Part shown: positions 16,409 through 24,286 of the stretch, piece after piece
Numbering within the stretch: the stretch's first letter is position 1
How the letters are laid out: every line of letters begins with the position of its first letter
Assembly (NCBI GenBank): GCA_019308525.1
Contig: JAFDIC010000007.1
Span: 1-28,414 of the forward strand
Reading direction: 5' to 3'
Length of the DNA stretch: 28,414 bases
Source: Deltaproteobacteria bacterium
GTDB lineage: Bacteria > Desulfobacterota > DSM-4660 > Desulfatiglandales > HGW-15
Made by a program: the position numbers and the translations under genes
Notes under the pieces: model-generated
Database searches by the model: none
What the model was told of the DNA's origin: nothing
Seen by the model: only the letters and a program-made list of their open reading frames with translations

Positions 16409-16461
16409 TCCGCCTTAGGCGGACGGGCCCACCTCAGGCGGACGGGCCCACCTCAGGCGGG
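16409..16461. repeat. palindrome plus tandem 19-bp repeat
   Basis: A perfect 7+1+7 palindrome (TCCGCCTTAGGCGGA, 16409-16423) runs into two exact tandem copies of GGCGGACGGGCCCACCTCA (16418-16436 and 16437-16455) and a partial third (GGCGGG). The array ends 1 base before the STAS stop codon, between convergent genes. It looks like a dispersed GC-rich extragenic palindrome family. Confidence 0.75.
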
Positions 16462-16794
16462 CTAGAGGTTTGCCAGGGCTTCGTCCATTGAGGAGACAAT
16501 CGGGATAAAGGAATCAAAACCCGCGATTTCGAATACCTCTCTCACGTAATCTTGCATGGAGGTGAGTACCAGCTTGCCTTCTTTCTGCCTGAGTTGCTTG
16601 AGGGTCTTGTTTATCACCCTCAGGCCCGCACTGGAGATGTAGTCAAGGTCTTGAAAGTCTATGACTATTTTCTTGGCCCCACTGTTGATGGATTCTACTA
16701 TCTTCTGCTCCAGGCCTGGGGAAGTATTGGAATCCAGGCGGCCCTTGAGGAGAAAGACGGAAACATCATTCTCTTTTTTCTCCACAATATCCAT
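16462..16794 (-). CDS. STAS-domain anti-sigma factor antagonist-like protein
   Basis: This is a 110-residue single STAS domain (SpoIIAA/RsbV type). The phosphorylation loop DYISSAGLRV is intact, with Ser55 at the position phosphorylated by RsbW/SpoIIAB kinases. The order beta (VSVFLLKGRLDS), helix (PGLEQKIVESI), beta (KKIVIDFQDL), loop, helix (RVINKTLKQLRQ) is canonical, as is the length. GGAGG lies 10 bases before ATG 16794. The upstream RsbW-like gene is 93 bases away on the same strand, and a SpoIIE-type phosphatase is encoded at 22829. In known partner switches the unphosphorylated STAS protein captures the kinase and frees its target. The target here is not evident. Confidence 0.92.
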   Translation of the reverse strand: MDIVEKKENDVSVFLLKGRLDSNTSPGLEQKIVESINSGAKKIVIDFQDLDYISSAGLRVINKTLKQLRQKEGKLVLTSMQDYVREVFEIAGFDSFIPIVSSMDEALANL

Positions 16795-16852
16795 TTTTGT
16801 CCTACCTCCGCGAATATCCTTTTAAGTACCGGGGACCAATTTCAACGGCTGC

Positions 16853-16883
16853 CATGGGAAGACAGGCTGAACCTGGTCCCATG
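16853..16883 (-). other. hairpin between RsbW-like and STAS genes
   Basis: CATGGG and CCCATG form an outer stem with an inner CAGG/CCTG stem, in the 93-base gap 5' of the STAS gene. There is no T-run. It could tune the kinase:antagonist ratio by partial termination or RNA processing (inference). Confidence 0.35.
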
Positions 16884-16887
16884 CTTT

Positions 16888-17337
16888 TCAGCAGTTGTTC
16901 TCAACCTCCGGTCTCTCAGGGCTTATGCACCTCTTCATAGTCAAGATGTTTTTGTTGCTGCTCCTTTCATATCTGACATCATCCATGCAGCACCTCATGA
17001 GATAACAGCCCAACCCACCAACAGGCCTTTCTTCCAAAGGACCTTTTAGCTCCGGGGGGTTTGCCTTCAAGGGATTGAAAGGAATTCCGTCATCCTCGAT
17101 TCTAAAACAGAGAAAGTCATTTTCTCGGCTTATGGTTATCTTTATGAGATGTTCTCCCTCGTCAGTATATCCGTGGGAGACAATATTGGTGAAGATCTCC
17201 TCCAGGGCAAGATTGATATGGAACAGGACCTTCCTTGAAAGACTCAGGCCCTCGCCAAGGTCTTTCACGGCCTTGTGGAGCCTTTCAAGTTCTTTCATAT
17301 CATTTTTCAGTTCAATGGAGAGCATAAAAACATCCAA
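16888..17337 (-). CDS. RsbW-like ATP-binding anti-sigma/serine kinase
   Basis: This is a 149-residue GHKL-fold protein. The N-box ALEEIFTNIVSHGY (Glu46-47, Asn51), G1 box EDDGIPFNP (81-89) and G2 box VGGLGCYLMRCCMDD (106-120) are all recognisable, and the end VRYERSSNKNILTMKR matches RsbW/SpoIIAB-type kinases. It would phosphorylate the adjacent STAS protein and hold a target protein when that STAS protein is phosphorylated. The start is ATG 17337 or ATG 17325 (MLSIELKN); neither has a good ribosome site. A promoter with an internal palindrome lies just upstream. No sigma factor gene is near, so the partner bound by this kinase is unknown. Confidence 0.88.
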   Translation of the reverse strand: MDVFMLSIELKNDMKELERLHKAVKDLGEGLSLSRKVLFHINLALEEIFTNIVSHGYTDEGEHLIKITISRENDFLCFRIEDDGIPFNPLKANPPELKGPLEERPVGGLGCYLMRCCMDDVRYERSSNKNILTMKRCISPERPEVENNC

Positions 17338-17363
17338 ACAGGAGAATCAAACAAACAAAATCG

Positions 17364-17392
17364 ATCCTACCATGTTTGTGACAAACAGGCAA
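17364..17392 (-). promoter_or_regulatory. promoter with palindromic operator in the spacer, for RsbW/STAS genes
   Basis: Read on the minus strand, TTGCCT and TAGGAT are separated by 17 bases. A perfect 15-base palindrome (TGTTTGTGACAAACA, 17373-17387) fills the spacer, where a bound regulator would block RNA polymerase. The leader to ATG 17337 is about 20 bases. Confidence 0.5.
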
Positions 17393-17443
17393 ATCCATGA
17401 ATTGGGGGAAAGAACCCCAGGGCGTTTCTCCTGTCAGTCATTG

Positions 17444-17582
17444 GTTATCAGTTGTTATTGGAGTGGCTCAGAGCACTGTCTGCCTGCTTTCAAGAAAACT
17501 GGGATATCATTTTCAGGTACCAGGTCTTTGGATCTTCACCCGGGGATCGGGGACCGGCGATCGATAACAAGTAACTGATAAC
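17444..17582. repeat. inverted repeat pair in the gap before the CNB gene end
   Basis: GTTATCAGTTGTTAT (17444-17458) is matched in inverted orientation by ATAACAAGTAACTGATAAC (17564-17582), allowing a 4-base insertion. The 105 bases between carry no gene. Together with the promoter, this is all I see in the 255-base gap 17338-17592. Confidence 0.5.
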
Positions 17583-17592
17583 AAATACACGA

Positions 17593-18120
17593 TCAAAGCA
17601 GGGTAAATCCGATCATTTGAGAACAGGTCTCGCAGGTCTCCTTGCGGATATTCAGAAATGCTTCTTCCCTCTCTTCAATGGCTTTCACCACGGAACGAAT
17701 GATCCTCGGCATGAGGTCAGGAAAGCGTTCGACGGTTGCATCAAAGTTTTCCCTGGTCAGTATCAAGCAGGTCACGTCCTCCAGTGCCTCAAGGGAAAAG
17801 AGCCTGCGAATATTCCCAAGAAGGACCATGCCGCCGAGGAAATCCCCCGGGCCGTACTCACGGACCAGGAACTCACCCTTTTCATCCTTGCACAGGAGGG
17901 CTGCGTTGCCTGAAATGATATAAAAGGCCTGGCCGTCGTTGTCGTCCTGATGGAAGAGGAACTCCCCTTTCTTGTATGTTTCCCTCGTGCAAAGATAGGC
18001 AAAGACCTTGAGGCTTTGGAGGGGAAGGCCCGAGAAGAAATATACCTGCCTCAACAGCTCAAGGTTGTTCTGGAGCTCACTTCGTTCAAAGCTATCCTCT
18101 TTTCCCTGAGACGAGTTCAT
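17593..18120 (-). CDS. stand-alone cyclic-nucleotide-binding domain protein
   Basis: This is a 175-residue protein with one CAP/CNB domain. YFFSGLPLQSLKVFAYLCTRETYKKGEFLFHQ leads into the barrel; AFYIISGNAALL and REYGPGDFLGGMVLLGNIRRLFSLEALEDVTCLIL cover the phosphate-binding cassette region, though the usual Arg-Ser/Thr pair (R-x-A-S/T) is only partly matched. A C-terminal helix with CETC follows, and there is no DNA-binding domain. ATG 18120 follows AAAAGGGG; ATG 18153 is possible. Either start overlaps the end of the ABC exporter gene (by 29 or 62 bases), so it is coupled to it. It may sense a nucleotide and regulate the exporter, or act as a scaffold; ligand binding is unproven. Confidence 0.82.
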   Translation of the reverse strand: MNSSQGKEDSFERSELQNNLELLRQVYFFSGLPLQSLKVFAYLCTRETYKKGEFLFHQDDNDGQAFYIISGNAALLCKDEKGEFLVREYGPGDFLGGMVLLGNIRRLFSLEALEDVTCLILTRENFDATVERFPDLMPRIIRSVVKAIEEREEAFLNIRKETCETCSQMIGFTLL

Positions 18121-20617
18121 AGAATACCCCTTTTCTCTCAATAAGCTCGTCATAAGTCCCCATTTCCACTATTTTCCCCGCCCTCATTACTGCCACCTTG
18201 TCGTAGTTCTTGGTAATGTCAAGCCGGTGCACGACCGCTAGCACCGTAGTATTATTCCTGAACTTGGTGTCCAGTTGGTTCTGGATGCGCGCCTGAGAGT
18301 TATTGTCAAGGGCGGATGTCGCTTCATCCATGATCAAAATCCGCGGTGACTTGAGGAATGCCCTGGCAATGGCGATTTTCTGGCGCTGGCCGCCCGAGAG
18401 CCTGTCTCCTTTGGTGCCCACCTCAAATTCCATCCCGATCTCCACTATCTTTTCCAGGAGATCTTCCTCTATGAGTAGCCGAACAATGCTCTGGTAAATG
18501 GTTTCCTGGGCCTCATGCTTCTGGGTCTTGGGTTTGCCAAAAAGAATGTTATTCAGGATGGTTTGTCCGTACATGTACTCGGATATGGTAAAAAATGAGA
18601 TGGCCCCTGGATCATCCCTCGTAATCCTCTCCCTGAACATTGCCCTTCCTTCCAGTACGAGTTCCTCGAGCATCTTGGGAAGCCTTGCCATTTTGTGTTT
18701 GCCTTGAACAAAGCGCAGGGCAAGGGCAAGGAGATGTTCACGGTCTTCTGGAGCCAATTGGTGGAGCCTTTGCCCTCTCAATCGCTCTACAAGCTCTTTC
18801 AGGGGATCCAATTCTTCCGGCCTGACCGGGCTTTGTTCAAAAAAGGCCTTTCCGGGTGGCAGGTTCCCCAATATATCCACTGACTGACGCGAAAGTTCCG
18901 CCCCAAGGGTCAACAGAGGTCTCGTAAGGTCGGCATCGTCAAGAAAATCGAGAAAATACTTGTTCCTGGGCAGCCTCGAGATGGTGAAACTATCCTTATT
19001 GGGAGTCCCGAAGGCCAGGTTTTCGAGGATACTTGAAAAGTAAAGGTACTTATTCACGTCGAAGAACTCCACATACTCAGCAAGAGACTCTCCGAACTCC
19101 TGCTGAAAGCTCTGTCGTACCCTGTTTATCAGTGGGCCGAGATCACTGTACTTTTCTGGATCCAGGATAGCATTGAGGCCAAACCTCAAGATATCCGGAA
19201 AGACGCCGGTTTGCTGGATCACCTCGATAAGGTCATCCAGGTCAGGCATGGCAGAACTCTTTCCGTTGTTTTCCACGTTCACCATGGAAGAGTAAGAATA
19301 GAGGAGGTTTTCTTTAATCGTCCCGTCGAAGATAAAGGGGGACTGGGCGATAATGCCCAGGTTTCTTACTATGTCGGCTTTGGTAAGCCTGGATACCTCC
19401 TTGCGGCCGATCAAAACCTGTCCCCTGGAATACTTGTACAGTTGGCCTATACACTGGGCGAGGGTACTCTTACCGCTGCCGGAGAAGCCGACGAGGGCAA
19501 AGTGCTCGCCGGACTTCAGGGAGAAATTGACGTCTTCTATCAGCCTTATGCCGTCCTCGGTGATAAAGGATAGGTCTTTTACCTCGATGTCGCCTTCCAG
19601 TTCATAGGGTTTGCGGTCCTTGGGCTTTATCTCATGCTCCACCGGGACATCGAAGTATTCCATGCTTTTCTTGTATCCTACCGATGCGTCCTGGTAGAGC
19701 TGGTAAAAGGAGATGAGTTCTTTCCATGGACCGTACAGGCGTTCCTGGGCGGAGAGAAAGGCCACAAGGGCCCCCAATTCCAATCGGCCCTTGATGGCCA
19801 AGTAACCGCCGATCATGAAAATGAAGAAAGGGCTCAGGTTGATGAAGAAGTTGTTGGTACTCTTTACGCCGAATCGCCACATGCCCCAAACTATCCTGAT
19901 CTTGAGCAGATTATCAATGAGCTTGGCAAATTTCTTGTTCTCCAGGTGATAGGAACCGTTTCCGTGGATCTCGTGTATTCCGGCAATTGATTCGGTTATC
20001 TTGTTGGACAGATCCCGTGTTGCATCAACGCGCCTCTTGTTGGCCTGATTTGCTTTTCTCTGGAGGAAGGGGACTACGAGCAGGATAAACGGATAAATGC
20101 TCAGGGATAGGATTGCGAGCCAGGAGTTCAAAGTAAACAAGTAGCCTGCAAAGGCAAGGAGGGTGAGTATGCTGGTTATGGGCACACCAAGGGCCATGCC
20201 AACGAAATCCCCGGCGGCAGCGAGCTCCCTGACAATCGAGGAGACCACCAATCCCGAGCCCGTCTTCCTGAAAAAGCTCAAGGGAAGGGTGAGGATATGG
20301 CTGTAGAGGTCTTTTCTCATTTTTGCCAAGGTACGCTGGCTGATCAGGACCTGGAGGACGTTGATGAGGTACTTCAGCATTCCTGCTAGTACTACAGCGG
20401 CCAGGTAGAGGGCGCAGTAGGTAAAGAGGAGGTCAATTTCCCTGAGGTTTATGGCCTCGTTGACTATCCTCTTTTGCATTTCCAAGGGGAATACCCTGGC
20501 GAAGACAGTGACCGAGATCACGCAGACGATAGCAAGCTGGAGTTTTACATTGCCGGGCAGTATCCACGAGAAGAGGGACCTTTTTACGACAGGGATATCT
20601 TTTTTTCCCATCGTCAT
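18092..20617 (-). CDS. ABC exporter (TMD-NBD) with large insertion in the ATPase domain
   Basis: This 841-residue half-transporter has a type-IV exporter membrane domain (about 20-320, six TM helices, with LPLSFFRKTGSG coupling region) fused to an ATPase domain. Walker A is GFSGSGKST (377-385), Q-loop Gln425, signature LSGGQRQ (740-746), Walker B ILIMDE with Glu765, and switch His797. The Q-loop to signature distance is 315 residues, against about 110 in ordinary exporters. The insertion repeats the segment after the Q-loop: DGTIKENLLY (431-440), SSILENLAFG (528-537), QTILNNILFG (685-694). ATG 20617 follows TAGGAGG by 5 bases. It probably acts as a homodimer, exporting a product of the neighbouring glycosyltransferases or a lipid-linked compound (inference). 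Confidence 0.92.
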   Translation of the reverse strand: MTMGKKDIPVVKRSLFSWILPGNVKLQLAIVCVISVTVFARVFPLEMQKRIVNEAINLREIDLLFTYCALYLAAVVLAGMLKYLINVLQVLISQRTLAKMRKDLYSHILTLPLSFFRKTGSGLVVSSIVRELAAAGDFVGMALGVPITSILTLLAFAGYLFTLNSWLAILSLSIYPFILLVVPFLQRKANQANKRRVDATRDLSNKITESIAGIHEIHGNGSYHLENKKFAKLIDNLLKIRIVWGMWRFGVKSTNNFFINLSPFFIFMIGGYLAIKGRLELGALVAFLSAQERLYGPWKELISFYQLYQDASVGYKKSMEYFDVPVEHEIKPKDRKPYELEGDIEVKDLSFITEDGIRLIEDVNFSLKSGEHFALVGFSGSGKSTLAQCIGQLYKYSRGQVLIGRKEVSRLTKADIVRNLGIIAQSPFIFDGTIKENLLYSYSSMVNVENNGKSSAMPDLDDLIEVIQQTGVFPDILRFGLNAILDPEKYSDLGPLINRVRQSFQQEFGESLAEYVEFFDVNKYLYFSSILENLAFGTPNKDSFTISRLPRNKYFLDFLDDADLTRPLLTLGAELSRQSVDILGNLPPGKAFFEQSPVRPEELDPLKELVERLRGQRLHQLAPEDREHLLALALRFVQGKHKMARLPKMLEELVLEGRAMFRERITRDDPGAISFFTISEYMYGQTILNNILFGKPKTQKHEAQETIYQSIVRLLIEEDLLEKIVEIGMEFEVGTKGDRLSGGQRQKIAIARAFLKSPRILIMDEATSALDNNSQARIQNQLDTKFRNNTTVLAVVHRLDITKNYDKVAVMRAGKIVEMGTYDELIERKGVFYELVSGKRG

Positions 20618-20648
20618 CCATTCCTCCTAGCTAAAGGTAGCGATTCGT

Positions 20649-20678
20649 AGCATAGCATTAAATATGCCATGAAAGCAA
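20649..20678 (-). promoter_or_regulatory. possible internal promoter before the ABC exporter gene
   Basis: On the minus strand TTGCTT and TATGCT are 18 bases apart in the 87-base gap between the CgeB-like gene and the exporter gene. The match is moderate; read-through from upstream may be the main source. Confidence 0.3.
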
Positions 20679-20704
20679 ACTGGTTCTGGAAGGGTACCGG
20701 AGTT

Positions 20705-21634
20705 CTACGGCAAGGCCTTGGGCCGAGAGTCTTGAAGGATATTCTTGACCGCCAGATCATAGGTGAATTTTGCCAGGACGATTTCCCTTCCCCTGGCGCC
20801 AATCCGAGTTCTTTCCAAGGGCAGGTGGAGGTACCGATGGATCAGGGAGATGAGCTCATCCTGAGTGTGGTACCAGACCAGGTGCCCGTAATTTTCGAAT
20901 ATGCCTTCCAGGCCGGGCGTGTATCTCTGGAGAAAAAAGGCGCCGCAAGCCAGCATATTTACCAGGCGGTTGGAAAAGCATGCTTCCAGATCGATCCAGG
21001 TGTCGTCAATGAGTCCAAGGGAGATCCTGGCTCGACCGACGATCCTGGAAAAATCTTCTCCATAACTCTCCGGCAAGACATTGAAAGGTGAGCCTTCCCA
21101 ACCGCGGCCCACTACCGTGAGTTTGAAGAGGTCGTGGATTTTCCTCAATAAAGCAGACCTGCCGGGGCTGTTATTATTGCCGACGAAAAGCACATCATAT
21201 TTCTTCGGGCCTGGGATGGGACGAAAGACCTCCGGGTCGGTAGGGCATGGCAAATAGTGGAAGTTCTGATATCCGAGTTCTCTATTTTTCCTAACATGCG
21301 TCTTGTTATTGATGTAAACTGCATCGACCACCTCTGCAAGCTCACAGTGATAGGAAGAGTACCTGGCATCGCCATAGAATACAGATATGCTGCATCCGCA
21401 CTCGGCCTTCACGCCGGCAAGAATATCCGGATCTATTATCCCCTTTTTCACGCTGCCCCCCAGGTGAACATGGTCAGGCCCGTAAGCCCTGAGCATGGGT
21501 TCAAGGCGGGAAAGGTCTCCCCTTATATCAAAGGCCTGGGTGTCGCCAAGCTTTTGGAAGGCCTTGAGCCAATAGGGGTTGGAATTGACCCTGCGGAACA
21601 AGTCGATATAGAATATTCTAGGCTTCTCAACCAT
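20705..21634 (-). CDS. CgeB-type glycosyltransferase
   Basis: This 309-residue GT-B-like protein belongs to the CgeB/Glyco_trans_1_2 group. The C-terminal nucleotide-sugar half has PCPTDPEVFRP, YDVLFVGNNNSPGR, FKLTVVGRGW, the loop RARISLGLID, and ACFSNRLVNMLACGAFFLQ, which replaces the classical E-x7-E region. The N-terminal half (RIFYIDLFRRVNSNPYWLKAFQKLG) is the acceptor side. ATG 21634 follows GGAGG by 9 bases and overlaps the upstream CgeB-like gene by 8 bases; the longer TTG start at 21676 is unlikely. Two such enzymes in tandem, followed by an ABC exporter, suggest stepwise decoration of one surface or secreted molecule. Donor and acceptor unknown. Confidence 0.87.
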   Translation of the reverse strand: MVEKPRIFYIDLFRRVNSNPYWLKAFQKLGDTQAFDIRGDLSRLEPMLRAYGPDHVHLGGSVKKGIIDPDILAGVKAECGCSISVFYGDARYSSYHCELAEVVDAVYINNKTHVRKNRELGYQNFHYLPCPTDPEVFRPIPGPKKYDVLFVGNNNSPGRSALLRKIHDLFKLTVVGRGWEGSPFNVLPESYGEDFSRIVGRARISLGLIDDTWIDLEACFSNRLVNMLACGAFFLQRYTPGLEGIFENYGHLVWYHTQDELISLIHRYLHLPLERTRIGARGREIVLAKFTYDLAVKNILQDSRPKALP

Positions 21635-22514
21635 CCCATGTTTCCTCCACAAGGCATTTGGAAAACTCCAGGACACGATCCGAGTAAGTATTGGCCAGGG
21701 CTATCTTCCTGCCCATGAGCATCAGTCTTTGTCTTTCAGCCGGGTTGGCCAAGAAATGCTCCAGCAGTTGTTTCAGGTCTTCTGGTGACTCATATTGGGG
21801 TACGGCGTCGCCGAATATACTGGAAATGCCGCGATTCTTGTCTGAAACAACAAATCCACCGCTGGCAAGGACATCGAATACCTTGTTGGATACGAAACCT
21901 TCCCTGGCCATGTCCGGGTGGTGGTCTGTCAAGGTGATGCGGGCGGATGCGTACAAGTGTTCAAGTGTCCTGTAATCCCAGTACCTGCCTCCGTAGTACT
22001 TCCGGGGAAGGATCTTCTCCCACAGGTTGCCCCATACCTTGAAATCGTAAGGGGTGTCTCCCATGTCTCGCACTATGGCCCTCCCATCCCGCCTCGATGC
22101 CCGGGCATTGCCAAGAAAGACGATATCATGCCGGGGCGGTAGTGATAAAGGCCTCTTCGAGGTTGACGGGAGCATGAGTTCAACATTTTCATACCCCATT
22201 TCCACCAGCCTGGGGATAAAGTCTTGGGAGGCGCAATAGATTCTCCTGAATTGCTTGAGGTTTTCGGGCGTCACGAGGTCGGGATGGCTGTAAAGCCAAA
22301 CAATGTTCAATGTATGATCAGGGAACCGAGCCTTTGGCGGGGAACCAAAGAGGTGGAGAATGACCTCCGGATCTTTATCGACCACAGCAAAGCCTTTACT
22401 GGAAAACTCCCGAGCCAGTTCATACTTGACCCAGTAATCTCCCCACATCAATCGTCTTTCGTGGTCGAGATCCCTGTCCGAGCGAGATGCTATGAGGATT
22501 CTGACGGCTTTCAC
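21627..22514 (-). CDS. CgeB-type glycosyltransferase, uncertain start
   Basis: This is a second CgeB/Glyco_trans_1_2 protein, about 296 residues from GTG 22514 (VKAVRILIASRSDRDLDHERR). Family landmarks are HLFGSPPKARF, NIVWLYSHPDLV, IYCASQDFIPRL, PPRHDIVFLGNARASRR, FKVWGNLWEKI, and the donor-site segment SNKVFDVLASGGFVVSDK. The start is unclear: the frame stays open to ATG 22619 and ATG 22580, but the added residues do not look like family sequence. The only strong AGGAGG (about 22630) is badly spaced for either. It is the first gene of the operon with the second CgeB-like gene, the exporter and the CNB gene. Confidence 0.82.
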   Translation of the reverse strand: MKAVRILIASRSDRDLDHERRLMWGDYWVKYELAREFSSKGFAVVDKDPEVILHLFGSPPKARFPDHTLNIVWLYSHPDLVTPENLKQFRRIYCASQDFIPRLVEMGYENVELMLPSTSKRPLSLPPRHDIVFLGNARASRRDGRAIVRDMGDTPYDFKVWGNLWEKILPRKYYGGRYWDYRTLEHLYASARITLTDHHPDMAREGFVSNKVFDVLASGGFVVSDKNRGISSIFGDAVPQYESPEDLKQLLEHFLANPAERQRLMLMGRKIALANTYSDRVLEFSKCLVEETWDG

Positions 22515-22664
22515 CTTGGTCCGCAGAGTTTCTCCCTGGCCCCGCAGGGCCGGAGATGATAGAACTGAACCCGGAGACATACGTTTCAACCCGCAAAATA
22601 GTATGGCATAACACGCCATTTTTCAAGGACATATCCTCCTCATCCTCTGCTGGAACCTCTGTTC

Positions 22665-22693
22665 TTGACTCCAGTCATCCCCTCACCTATACT
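22665..22693 (+). promoter_or_regulatory. near-consensus sigma-70 promoter for the SpoIIE-type gene
   Basis: TTGACT and TATACT are separated by exactly 17 bases. The predicted start near 22700 leaves a leader of about 130 bases before ATG 22829. It lies in the divergent gap between the CgeB operon and the phosphatase gene. Confidence 0.65.
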
Positions 22694-22828
22694 CGATCCA
22701 ATTATCGGCGATCGCGAGGGAAATCTTTCTGGTGTCTGTATTCGGGCGGTAGTGTAAAGGCCCGTGGAAGAGTTTAGAGCCTGAGAAGCGAACCCCTTCT
22801 TCTCCCTGTTCCCAGGGCATGGAGTCCC

Positions 22829-24118
22829 ATGGAACGAAAAGACGATACTTTGGACAATTCAAAGGTCTCCGAGCGCTTGAAGAAGTTGATCAAGGCGAAC
22901 CAATCTCTGGCGCACATAGAATCACTGGAAGAGCTGTTGCCCGAACTGTTGGACCTGGTGAGGGATATCACGGACGCAGAGGCCTCTTCCATACTGCTTT
23001 ATGATCCGGAGCGCGAGGTATTGAGATTCGCGGCGGTAAAGGACGAAATCCTTGGCGAAAGGGCCGAAGAGCTGCTTCATGGGAGGGTGGAGCTGAAGCT
23101 CGGGAAGGGAATCGCAGGATGGGTCGCCCAGAACAGACAGACCATAAACATCAAAGATGCCCAAAGGGATCCGAGGCTGTTCAAAGAGGCGGACAGGAAG
23201 ACAGGATTTGTTACCAGGAGTCTCCTCTGTTCCCCCTTGCTATACAGGAAAGAGGTCCTGGGTGTGATCAATGTGGTCAATTCCAAGGGGAAACCCTATT
23301 TCGACTCCGAAGATCAGGACATTCTTGAGAGCTTTGCAGATCTTGCGGCAGTGGCCATCATCCGCTCAAGGCTCCTCGAGAGTCGTCTCAAGCAGCAGGA
23401 GCTTGAAATTCAACTTGAAACAGCGGCAAAGATCCAGGCCATGTTCTGGCCCACGATCCCCCAAATGGAGGGGGGGAGCCATGCTTGGGCGGTTTCAAGA
23501 CCTGCCGCCATGGTGGGAGGGGACCTCTATGACTTCATGCCGGCCCCCGGAGGTCAGTGGCTGGTTTACGTGGCCGACGTCTCGGACAAGGGTCTGCCTG
23601 CGGCCTTGATCATGGCGGCCCTCTCAGCAAAGATAAGGAGCGAGGCCCTCAAGCATGACGACGTGGGTGAACTCCTACAAGCGGTCAACAGGGGGATGTA
23701 TGACATAATGTCCCAGGAAGGCTTTTTTGCGACCATCATATTCGGTAAGTACGATCCTCGCAGCGGAAGAATGCAGTATGCGCTTGGCGGACATTTCCCC
23801 CCGGTCTGGATCAAGGGGGGTGAGATAAGGGAAGCCCCTCCCCTGAAGGGAGTGTCCCTGGGCCTTGCTCCTCACACAGAGTACCAACAACGGGAGATAG
23901 TGATCGCCCCCGGGGACTCAGTGCTTTTCATAACAGACGGGGTTACCGAGGCAGAGAATGAAGGCAATGATCTCTTTGGTTATGAAGGACTCAGGGGCTA
24001 TATAACCAGGGGCAAAGGCCCTCCATGGGGCAAGGGCCTGCTGGACGCGGTAAACGCTTGGCGCGGCAGTGCCGAGGCAAGCGATGATCTGACCATAGTG
24101 GAGATATGGCGCAGCTAG
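22829..24118 (+). CDS. GAF-SpoIIE (PP2C-like) serine phosphatase
   Basis: This 429-residue cytoplasmic protein has a GAF domain (about 35-180; ASSILLYD, LGKGIAGWVAQNRQ, SLLCSPLLYRKEVLGVINVVN), a coiled-coil linker (181-205; LESRLKQQELEIQLETAAKIQ) and a SpoIIE/RsbU phosphatase domain (about 206-429). Metal-binding acids are intact: GGDLYD (Asp232), VADVSDKG (Asp250), TDGVTEAEN (Asp370) and DDLTIV (Asp419-420). By family role it would dephosphorylate a STAS protein in response to a GAF ligand. The STAS and RsbW-like genes are 5 kb away on the other strand, so the three may form one switch. A near-consensus promoter is upstream. The alternative reading from 22819 in another frame is a shadow. 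Confidence 0.93.
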   Translation: MERKDDTLDNSKVSERLKKLIKANQSLAHIESLEELLPELLDLVRDITDAEASSILLYDPEREVLRFAAVKDEILGERAEELLHGRVELKLGKGIAGWVAQNRQTINIKDAQRDPRLFKEADRKTGFVTRSLLCSPLLYRKEVLGVINVVNSKGKPYFDSEDQDILESFADLAAVAIIRSRLLESRLKQQELEIQLETAAKIQAMFWPTIPQMEGGSHAWAVSRPAAMVGGDLYDFMPAPGGQWLVYVADVSDKGLPAALIMAALSAKIRSEALKHDDVGELLQAVNRGMYDIMSQEGFFATIIFGKYDPRSGRMQYALGGHFPPVWIKGGEIREAPPLKGVSLGLAPHTEYQQREIVIAPGDSVLFITDGVTEAENEGNDLFGYEGLRGYITRGKGPPWGKGLLDAVNAWRGSAEASDDLTIVEIWRS

Positions 24119-24227
24119 TCCCTTTCTACGAATAGAATTCTCGATTACTCAGATTCTTGCATTTGCTATTTTGGTCCCTGGGTGTCTTTTCCCGGGGCCC
24201 AATATCGCTCCTGAGCCATTCCCACTC

Positions 24228-24250
24228 CCCTCAGAGGCGTTCTGAGAGGG
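24228..24250. terminator. possible bidirectional terminator between convergent genes
   Basis: A bulged stem (CCC-CTCAGA / TCTGAG-A-GGG, loop GGCGT) lies in the 168-base gap between the convergent SpoIIE-type and rsmE genes. No T-run follows on either side, so intrinsic termination is doubtful. The rest of the gap shows no gene. Confidence 0.3.
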
Positions 24251-24286
24251 TAGAATGATACAATACCCGTGAGGTTCGGTGGTAGT

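Noticed and set aside
18092..20617. Gene fusion or frameshift error explaining the long ABC exporter
   Set aside because: The reading frame is continuous, all ATPase motifs occur once in the right order, and the inserted segments resemble each other, so an artefact is unlikely.
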